Positions 6,103-11,726 of a stretch of DNA of 11,726 nt are shown here, piece by piece (position 1 is the first letter of the stretch; each line of letters opens with the position of its first letter). The notes under the pieces were generated by a model that was not told the origin of the DNA, ran no database searches, and worked only from the letters and a program-made list of their open reading frames with translations. Origin of the DNA: Porticoccaceae bacterium UBA1989 (lineage in GTDB: Bacteria; Pseudomonadota; Gammaproteobacteria; Pseudomonadales; Porticoccaceae); assembly GCA_002335945.1 (NCBI GenBank), contig DDDD01000172.1:1-11726 (forward strand), given 5' to 3'. The position numbers were made by a program, and so were the translations under genes.

Positions 6103-6128
6103 TTGGTTTAAGAGAACAATTGGTTTAA
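6095..6128. repeat. Perfect 17-bp tandem duplication in the rluD/bamD divergent promoter
   Basis: GAGAACAATTGGTTTAA occurs twice back to back with no mismatch, at 6095–6111 and 6112–6128. Each unit holds the palindrome CAATTG. Each also supplies a TTG-type -35 element on both strands: TTGGTT facing bamD and TTGTTC facing rluD. The period of about 1.6 helical turns would put the two copies on different faces of the DNA. Confidence 0.9.
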
Positions 6129-6148
6129 AAAGTGCGCTGTGGTTAAAT
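6120..6148 (+). promoter_or_regulatory. Candidate bamD promoter
   Basis: TTGGTT (6120–6125) and TTAAAT (6143–6148) are spaced by exactly 17 bp, a fair sigma-70 pair. The -35 is contributed by the right unit of the 17-bp duplication. Transcription would start near 6155, leaving a leader of about 45 nt before the bamD ATG. A sequence GAACTT (6152–6157) just downstream resembles a sigma-E -35 but lacks a well-spaced -10. Confidence 0.45.
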
Positions 6149-6200
6149 ACCGAACTTCGTCGACTAACCACTCGATTTCGTCTCTGGCTGGGAATATTAC

Positions 6201-7193
6201 ATGAAAAGCATACCGTTTATTTTGTTGATTTTGAGTTTGTCACTGACCTCTGGCTGTTCTTGGCTTGGATGGGGTGAGGATGAGACAACTGAAGATGACG
6301 TAGATGGTTATACCGAGCGAGATTTTTATGAAAAAATTCAGTCGAGTCTGAATGCCAGCAACTGGACCGTGGCCATTACCAATCTGCAACTCCTAGAGTC
6401 TCAGTTCCCCTTTGGCAAGTATGCCGAGCAGGCTCAGCTTGAGCTTATGTTTGCCCAGCATCGATCCGGCGATAACGAATCTGCCATTGAAGCCGCCGAC
6501 CGCTTTGTGCGCCTGCACCCCCAGCATCCCAATGTTGACTACGCATTTTATGTAAAAGGCCTTTCAGAAATTGCTGCCACGTCTGGTTTTTTCGATAGCT
6601 TTATGCCAACCGATAACACCCTGCGTGATATTGGTACCGCGCGCGATGCCTTTGCCACATTGACCGAGCTGCTCTCTAGATTTCCCAAGAGCCCCTATGC
6701 TGCTGATTCGCGCAAACGCCTTATCAACCTGCGTAACCAGTTAGCTCGCGCCGAGATTCATGCGGCCAATTACTATTTTGCTCGCGGTGCCTATTTGGCT
6801 GCTGCGAATCGTGGCCGCTTTGTGGTAGAAAACTTTCAGCAGTCGCCTGCCGTTCCAGATGGTCTAGCCGTGATGGTTCAAGCGTATTATATGTTGGGTA
6901 TGCAAGACCTCGCGGACAACTCGATACAGGTGTTGGCGGCGAATTATCCCGAGCACCCTGCTCTCGATGAGAATGGCCTGTTCGATTATGAGGAGCGCCT
7001 GCTAAAAACTAATGATTCATTCCTGGGTAAAATTACCTTTGGTCTGATCAAAAGACCGCAGCCGCCTGCGTTTGATACCCGAAACATCTACAACAAAGCG
7101 ATTCGCGATGCTGAGTTGATGGAAAATAATGGCGAAGCACAGCAACCAAAGCGCTCTATCTGGAGCTGGTTAACCTTTGGCCTGGCGGACTAA
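6201..7193 (+). CDS. bamD: Outer-membrane assembly lipoprotein BamD
   Basis: BamD is an essential part of the BAM complex that folds beta-barrel proteins into the outer membrane, and it works with BamA from the periplasmic face. A signal peptide (1–18) ends in LTSGC, with Cys19 as the lipidated residue. Ser20 at +2 favours sorting to the outer membrane. TPR-like helices follow from about 40, with the family signatures SQFPFGKYAEQAQLEL (67–82) and RFVRLHPQHPNVDYAFYVKG (101–120). At 330 residues it is some 85 longer than E. coli BamD. The extra part is a C-terminal extension (about 265–330) with proline- and tryptophan-containing stretches, similar in size to that in Pseudomonas ComL/BamD. GGGA (6190–6193) lies 7 nt before the ATG. 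nadE follows after 32 bp on the same strand. Confidence 0.96.
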   Translation: MKSIPFILLILSLSLTSGCSWLGWGEDETTEDDVDGYTERDFYEKIQSSLNASNWTVAITNLQLLESQFPFGKYAEQAQLELMFAQHRSGDNESAIEAADRFVRLHPQHPNVDYAFYVKGLSEIAATSGFFDSFMPTDNTLRDIGTARDAFATLTELLSRFPKSPYAADSRKRLINLRNQLARAEIHAANYYFARGAYLAAANRGRFVVENFQQSPAVPDGLAVMVQAYYMLGMQDLADNSIQVLAANYPEHPALDENGLFDYEERLLKTNDSFLGKITFGLIKRPQPPAFDTRNIYNKAIRDAELMENNGEAQQPKRSIWSWLTFGLAD

Positions 7194-7225
7194 TCACGGC
7201 CCTTGCAGGTCGGCTAAAGGTACAG

Positions 7226-8056
7226 ATGAACAAACACACAATTATTGATGAGATGCGGGTCCTTCCCGATATTGACCCCGAGTTCGAGATCCAGCGTCGG
7301 GTCTCTTTTATTCAAAACCAGTTGCTAGCCTCGGGCTGCAAATCTCTGGTGTTAGGCATTAGTGGCGGTGTTGATTCTTCAACCTGTGGCCGACTGGCGC
7401 AACTCGCTGTCAATGGCCTCAATCAAACAAATAATTCAAGTGACTATCAATTTGTTGCCGTGCGCCTGCCCTATGGTGTGCAGCAAGACGAAGATGATGC
7501 TCAAACCTCACTTAGCTTTATTCAGCCCAGCAAAAGCCTAACGGTTAATATTAAAGCAGGTACTGACGCGATAAACGCCAGTGTTTGTGAGACCTTAGCC
7601 GACAACGGCCTGTTGCCTAATGAAGCGGCGGTGGACTTTGCCAAAGGCAATGTTAAAGCTAGAGCGCGCATGACCTCTCAGTATGAAATTGCCGGCATGC
7701 TCGGCGGCCTAGTTTTAGGCACGGATCATTCTGCCGAAAACATTACCGGTTTCTACACCAAATTTGGCGATGGCGCCTGCGACTTGGCGCCTCTATTTGG
7801 CCTGAGTAAACGTCAGGTACGTCAGCTTGCCAGCACTATGGGAGCACCAGACTCTCTGGTATTCAAAACCCCCAGCGCTGACCTTGAATGTCTGAGCCCG
7901 CAAAAAGAAGACGAGCAGGTGTTAGGCGTGTCTTACGAGAATATTGATAACTTTCTTGAAGGCCGAGACGTTGCAGCCGACATTGCTGAGCGCCTAATTA
8001 GCATCTACACAAAAACGCAACACAAGCGCCTCCCTATTGCCACGATCTATGACTGA
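7226..8056 (+). CDS. nadE: Ammonia-dependent NAD+ synthetase
   Basis: NadE amidates nicotinic acid adenine dinucleotide to NAD+, using ATP and ammonia, in the last step of NAD synthesis. The 276 residues match the short, ammonia-using class. No glutaminase (nitrilase) domain is present, so nitrogen must come from free ammonia. The PP-loop SGGVDSS is at 46–52. VRLPYGVQQDEDDAQ, VLGTDHSAENITGFYTKFGDG and the C-terminal TQHKR segment are further family signatures. TAAAGG (7215–7220) lies 5 nt before the ATG. The gene stands between bamD and pilS, which are neighbours in Pseudomonas. It may be cotranscribed with bamD across a 32-bp gap, and it is separated from pilS by 114 bp. Confidence 0.96.
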   Translation: MNKHTIIDEMRVLPDIDPEFEIQRRVSFIQNQLLASGCKSLVLGISGGVDSSTCGRLAQLAVNGLNQTNNSSDYQFVAVRLPYGVQQDEDDAQTSLSFIQPSKSLTVNIKAGTDAINASVCETLADNGLLPNEAAVDFAKGNVKARARMTSQYEIAGMLGGLVLGTDHSAENITGFYTKFGDGACDLAPLFGLSKRQVRQLASTMGAPDSLVFKTPSADLECLSPQKEDEQVLGVSYENIDNFLEGRDVAADIAERLISIYTKTQHKRLPIATIYD

Positions 8057-8137
8057 CATCAGCGGCCGATACTAACAGCTGGTAAGGCACCACAGCACAG
8101 TTCACAGAAAAGAGATTGAATCAGTAAAACCGCCACC

Positions 8138-8170
8138 TTAAGCGCTATTTATAAGCTATCTTTAAGCTAA
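8138..8170 (+). repeat. Three short repeats directly before pilS
   Basis: TTAAGCGCTATT (8138–8149), TATAAGCTATC (8150–8160) and TTTAAGCTAA (8161–8170) share a TAAGC(G)CTA core at a spacing of 11–12 bp, about one helical turn. The last unit ends at the pilS ATG. The block replaces any Shine-Dalgarno there. It could be a binding site on one face of the helix or simple AT-rich drift. The rest of the 8057–8170 gap shows no clear promoter or terminator. Confidence 0.4.
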
Positions 8171-9865
8171 ATGCTTCAGGACGGAACCGCTGGCGTTATG
8201 CCCATCGCCGACAGACAACCCATAAAGTCGTTAGCCACAGACCTTAGCGACAGCGATATTACTATCGACCCGCGGCTTTTGCGCGTCTATGTATCCTACC
8301 GCCTACTTCTGGCCATTCTTTTTCTAGTGATTGTGCAACTGCAGCTGGCCCCTAATTATCTGGGCAGCAATAACCATCAGCTGTTCTCTTTAACCTCTAG
8401 TATCTACTGCATTATTAACATCAGCACCGTACCCCTATTTCATCTGCAGCGGTGGAAGCCCGGCGAAACTTGGGTATTTGCCATGCTGTTTGTGGACACC
8501 ATCGCGCTTACTATGATGATGCATGCCTCAGGGGGCCAGGACGGCTCTCTGGGCTACTTGCTGATGGTGACGGTTGCAGCATCCGGGATATTCCAGCGCA
8601 GCATTCTGGCCCTAGCTCTGGCTGCTACCGCCAGCTGCATCTTAATTTCCATCGCCCTGACCGCCTACTTAATGGGCGACGGTGATGATGCAGCGGTGAT
8701 TCGCAGTGGCGTATTTGGCATCCTTCTGTTCGCCACCGCAGTCGTATTTATCTTTCTCAGCAAACGGCTGACGGCGGCTCAGGAAATAGCCCTCGCCGAA
8801 TCGAGAATTGCTCTGCAGCTTCAGCGTCTGAATAATTTGGTCATCAACAAGATGCGTACCGGAATACTGGTGTTCGATGATGACTACCGAATAGAGCAAC
8901 TTAATGAACGGGCCTCCATGCTGATTGGCCCCATTGGCGGCAGTCGATTATTGGCCCGTGAAGACCAGCTGACCCGACTGCCTGAACTGGTTGCCTATCA
9001 CCGAGACTGGATAGCCAACCCCCGCCGCCAATTACCCACCTATCATTCAACCCGCTCTAATATTCCCCTACAAATAAGCTTTAGTCAGGTTGAGGGGGAA
9101 GCTCACAATGACACCATTATGTTTTTGGAAGATGCGCGAACCCTCTCGCAACATGCCCAGCAATTAAAAAATAATAGCCTGGGCCGATTGACCGCCAGTA
9201 TTGCCCATGAGATTCGCAACCCTCTGGGGGCCATTAGTCATGCGGCACAGTTACTCGACGAAGCAGAGCTCGGTGGCGAAGAGAAAAAGTTGATTGAAGT
9301 GGTGCTGCGCCATTCGTCGAGAGTGGATGAGCTGGTGCAAGATATCATGCAGCTCTCGCGACAGAAGATACCCAATATTCGTATTATTAGTATTTACGAT
9401 ATTTGTCTGGCTACCAAAACCCAGATTGAAGAGAGCGGCGAATTTAGTAACCCCCACATTGAATTGGATACACAGGGCATGGCCCTCCATGCGCCCTTTG
9501 ATGCCAGCCAGTTGCAGCAGGTAATGACCAACCTACTTACCAATGCTTTGCGTCACTCTGAAAAACAAACGGATATCCCCTGGGCAAGAATTGAGTTTGC
9601 CATTCAGAGGGATATTAATCTCGCCGAAGTCAGAATCTATGACCGAGGTTCAGGCGTCACCGAAGAGAGCCGCGAAAAAATCTTTGAGCCGTTTTTTACT
9701 ACCGAGAAAACCGGCACGGGACTGGGCTTATATATTGCTCGGGGTCTTTGTGAAATAAACTTCGCAACACTAAGCTATATTTATAAAACACAATCTCCCG
9801 GATACTTTCAGATAGTCTTTTCTGATCCGGCCAAGCAACTGCCAGGGAATACGGCCAATGAGTAA
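8171..9865 (+). CDS. pilS: Type IV pilus sensor histidine kinase PilS
   Basis: PilS is the inner-membrane kinase that controls phosphorylation of PilR and so transcription of pilin genes. In Pseudomonas it senses pilin levels in the membrane. The 564 residues show a cytoplasmic N terminus, about six hydrophobic segments (roughly 41–58, 72–91, 101–118, 125–141, 143–167, 178–197), a PAS-like region (about 218–325), the H-box SIAHEIRNPL with phospho-accepting His346, and an ATPase domain. The ATPase domain has the N-box NLLTN (454–458), DRGSG (491–495) and GTGLGL (515–520). The start is uncertain: neither the ATG at 8171 nor Met10 (8198) has a good Shine-Dalgarno. Both leave the membrane domain intact. 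The stop overlaps pilR by 8 bp. Identification rests on the six-segment membrane domain, pilR beside it and a pilY1-like gene nearby. Confidence 0.93.
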   Translation: MLQDGTAGVMPIADRQPIKSLATDLSDSDITIDPRLLRVYVSYRLLLAILFLVIVQLQLAPNYLGSNNHQLFSLTSSIYCIINISTVPLFHLQRWKPGETWVFAMLFVDTIALTMMMHASGGQDGSLGYLLMVTVAASGIFQRSILALALAATASCILISIALTAYLMGDGDDAAVIRSGVFGILLFATAVVFIFLSKRLTAAQEIALAESRIALQLQRLNNLVINKMRTGILVFDDDYRIEQLNERASMLIGPIGGSRLLAREDQLTRLPELVAYHRDWIANPRRQLPTYHSTRSNIPLQISFSQVEGEAHNDTIMFLEDARTLSQHAQQLKNNSLGRLTASIAHEIRNPLGAISHAAQLLDEAELGGEEKKLIEVVLRHSSRVDELVQDIMQLSRQKIPNIRIISIYDICLATKTQIEESGEFSNPHIELDTQGMALHAPFDASQLQQVMTNLLTNALRHSEKQTDIPWARIEFAIQRDINLAEVRIYDRGSGVTEESREKIFEPFFTTEKTGTGLGLYIARGLCEINFATLSYIYKTQSPGYFQIVFSDPAKQLPGNTANE

Positions 9866-11213
9866 GCATGTTCTCGTCATTGATGACGAACAGGATCTTC
9901 GAGAACTATTAACCCTTACATTGTCACGTATGGGCATCTCTGCGACCGCCGTAGAAACCTTGACTGAAGCCAAGGATGCCTTAGAGAAATCACCGTTTGA
10001 TCTCTGTTTAACGGATATGCGCCTGCCGGATGGCAATGGCCTAGACATCGTCGACCATATTCAGCACAACTATCCGCAGACCCCCGTTGCGGTAATCACA
10101 GCCTATGGTAATGTTGAGCTGGCCGTGGAAGCGCTCAAACTAGGGGCCTTTGACTTTCTCTCCAAGCCCATCGCTCTACCGAAACTAAGACAGCTTATTA
10201 CCAATGCTCTAGCCAGCGGCCCTACGGACCAAAGTCAGTCCCAAAAACAGTCCCAAGCATTGCTGTTGGGTGATTCCAGCATTATGCAAAACGTCCGTGC
10301 CCAGATTGTTAAGGTGGCCCGCAGTCAGGCGCCGCTGTTTATCAGTGGCGAGTCCGGTACAGGTAAGGAGCTAGCCGCCCGCTCTATACATCAGCAGAGT
10401 CCCCGCGCCAGCAAACCCTTTGTGCCGGTTAACTGCGGTGCTATTCCCAGCGAACTCATGGAATCTGAATTTTTTGGTCATATGAAAGGCAGTTTCACTG
10501 GCGCAATTGATAACAAGGATGGGCTCTTTCAGGCGGCAGATGGCGGTACATTATTTCTCGATGAGGTAGCAGATCTACCTCTGGCCATGCAGGTAAAACT
10601 ATTGCGTGCCATACAAGAAAAACGTATCCGTCCGGTAGGCTCCGAAACAGAAGTTGATATTGATGTGCGCCTAATTAGCGCTACCCATAAAAACCTCCAG
10701 CAGGCTGTCGACAAGGGCGATTTTCGCAGTGACTTATTTTATCGACTCAATGTTATTGATATCACTATGCCCAATCTGCGAGATCGCCACGATGATATAG
10801 AACTGTTGGCAAGGCATATGCTCGACCGTCTAAATGCCAGCTGCAGCAAGCAGAATATTTTACTGTCTCAGCAGGCCCTAGAAAAAATGGTGGCCTATAG
10901 TTTTCCGGGTAATGTACGAGAGCTGGAAAATATTATCGAACGCGCGTCGACACTCTGCGAAGACGGGGTTATTGGCCTGCATGATTTAAAGCTGAACCTT
11001 GGTGGTGCTCGCGACAGTATAGATATCCACGGAGACCCTAGAAATGAATCTGTAGACTCCTTGGATGATCATCTTGAAGAAATCGAAAAAGATATTTTGA
11101 TGGATGCTCTGGAAAAGACCCGCTGGAATAAAACTGAGGCGGCGAAAAAGCTAGGTATTAGTTTTCGCTCAATACGCTATCGACTTAAAAAGCTGGGGTT
11201 GGATGATGAATAG
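9858..11213 (+). CDS. pilR: Sigma-54-dependent response regulator PilR
   Basis: PilR activates RpoN-dependent transcription, classically of the major pilin gene pilA. The receiver domain (1–118) has Asp9/Asp10 and the phospho-accepting Asp53 in LTDMRLPDG, with Lys103 as the conserved lysine. The AAA+ domain (about 137–365) shows Walker A GESGTGKE (164–171), the sigma-54 contact loop GSFTGA (211–216), Walker B TLFLDE (231–236) and the arginine-finger region FRSDLFYRLN (289–298). A Fis-type helix-turn-helix ends the protein (NKTEAAKKLGISFRSIRYRL, 424–443). The linker at 125–133 is rich in Ser and Gln. The ATG lies inside the end of pilS (ATGAGTAA overlap), which implies translational coupling. 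Its target promoter is not in this window. Confidence 0.95.
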   Translation: MSKHVLVIDDEQDLRELLTLTLSRMGISATAVETLTEAKDALEKSPFDLCLTDMRLPDGNGLDIVDHIQHNYPQTPVAVITAYGNVELAVEALKLGAFDFLSKPIALPKLRQLITNALASGPTDQSQSQKQSQALLLGDSSIMQNVRAQIVKVARSQAPLFISGESGTGKELAARSIHQQSPRASKPFVPVNCGAIPSELMESEFFGHMKGSFTGAIDNKDGLFQAADGGTLFLDEVADLPLAMQVKLLRAIQEKRIRPVGSETEVDIDVRLISATHKNLQQAVDKGDFRSDLFYRLNVIDITMPNLRDRHDDIELLARHMLDRLNASCSKQNILLSQQALEKMVAYSFPGNVRELENIIERASTLCEDGVIGLHDLKLNLGGARDSIDIHGDPRNESVDSLDDHLEEIEKDILMDALEKTRWNKTEAAKKLGISFRSIRYRLKKLGLDDE

Positions 11214-11255
11214 TATCCCTAATAATTACACTGCTTTTTAGTCCTAAACTATTCT

Positions 11256-11726
11256 CTAATCATCCTGATGGTTGTAACGCCAAAGCTTGCGCCGCCCCCC
11301 CATTCCCTGATCACCAAACTGCTCTATATGAGGACCAAATAGCGCACCGCTAATAATCTTTTTCTCTGGGGCGCAGTCACCAGTCTCGCAATTTTTATCC
11401 TCAATCACCAGAGTGAATTTTGTGGGTGGTGGCAGAATACCGCCATGTTCGATCCGCCTAAATACTGTCTCGTTATCGCCGTTGCCTTTAAGGTTGAATG
11501 GATCAAATCGATAAATGCGTGCCTCGCCCAACGCATTACAGTCGTTGGCTGTGCAGGGAATATGGGTGGCGAAAGTGGTGATATTGTTTGCTGTTATTGC
11601 ACGGGTAACCACTTTCTCTCCGACCTCTAGTTCCAGGTACCAGCCATTTTCAAGTTTGCTATTGTTTTTACTTTGAGTTTCATCAAACTTCAATGATCCA
11701 AAGTCTAGTGATACAGGGTCTATTGT
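11256..11726 (-). CDS. pilY1: PilY1-like type IV pilus tip protein, C-terminal end (partial)
   Basis: The frame is open to the right edge, so only the last 156 residues are seen and the start lies outside. It contains GWYLELEVGEKVVTRAI, a later EARIYRFDPFNLKGNG and LPPPTKFTLVIED, which resemble the closing blades of the PilY1/PilC beta-propeller domain. Two cysteine pairs (CTANDC and CETGDC) suggest disulfides in an exported protein. PilY1 sits at the pilus tip, primes assembly with the minor pilins and acts in adhesion and surface sensing. The gene converges on pilR with a 42-bp gap and no evident terminator. The calcium-binding loop known from Pseudomonas PilY1 is not in the visible part. 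Assignment rests on sequence resemblance and pilus-gene context. The TTG at 11693 is not a credible start, because the frame continues upstream. Confidence 0.75.
   Translation of the reverse strand, partial: TIDPVSLDFGSLKFDETQSKNNSKLENGWYLELEVGEKVVTRAITANNITTFATHIPCTANDCNALGEARIYRFDPFNLKGNGDNETVFRRIEHGGILPPPTKFTLVIEDKNCETGDCAPEKKIISGALFGPHIEQFGDQGMGGRRKLWRYNHQDD

Noticed and set aside
10488..10505. GSFTGA instead of GAFTGA in the sigma-54 contact loop of PilR
   Set aside because: The serine variant is normal for PilR proteins such as that of Pseudomonas, so it does not indicate a defect.

Overview
The window reads as a chromosomal housekeeping segment of a gammaproteobacterium, probably a marine relative of Pseudomonas or Cellvibrionales. 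The evidence is the gene content and order: rluD–pgeF divergent from bamD, then the pilS–pilR type IV pilus regulators, plus the rplU–rpmA / obgE–proB ribosomal-protein and GTPase block. In Pseudomonas these same genes lie in one neighbourhood, but here they are rearranged. The genus cannot be fixed from the sequence alone.

Layout, left to right. Positions 1–399 carry no gene. They hold two nearly identical 92-bp palindromic (REP/MITE-like) repeats, each trailed by a degenerate 25-bp tandem repeat. The minus-strand genes obgE and proB follow (proB 400–1524, obgE 1585–2778). A plus-strand gene for a small membrane-anchored glutaredoxin-like protein (3035–3403) sits between obgE and the minus-strand rplU–rpmA pair. 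A strong hairpin at 3462–3490, with A and T tracts on its two sides, can end transcription from both directions. Next come the minus-strand pgeF (4300–5082) and rluD (5082–6059), joined by a one-base stop/start overlap. A 141-bp divergent promoter region at 6060–6200 contains a perfect 17-bp tandem duplication.

The right half is read on the plus strand: bamD (outer-membrane assembly lipoprotein), nadE (ammonia-dependent NAD synthetase), pilS (sensor kinase) and pilR (sigma-54 activator). pilS and pilR overlap by 8 bp. The window ends inside a convergent minus-strand gene whose product looks like the C-terminal end of PilY1, the type IV pilus tip protein. Its position suggests that a minor-pilin operon lies beyond the right edge.

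Functionally the genes cover ribosome structure and maturation (L21, L27, ObgE, RluD), proline and NAD synthesis (ProB, NadE), purine salvage or cell-wall quality control (PgeF), envelope biogenesis (BamD) and control of type IV pili (PilS, PilR, PilY1). I found no clear undescribed system. The points most worth a second look are the repeat clusters in the non-coding DNA: the palindrome with its 25-bp tail, the duplicated block in the rluD/bamD promoter, the triplicated Shine-Dalgarno-like block before proB, and the helically spaced repeats before pilS. Two gene insertions into usually contiguous clusters, the glutaredoxin gene and nadE, are also notable.
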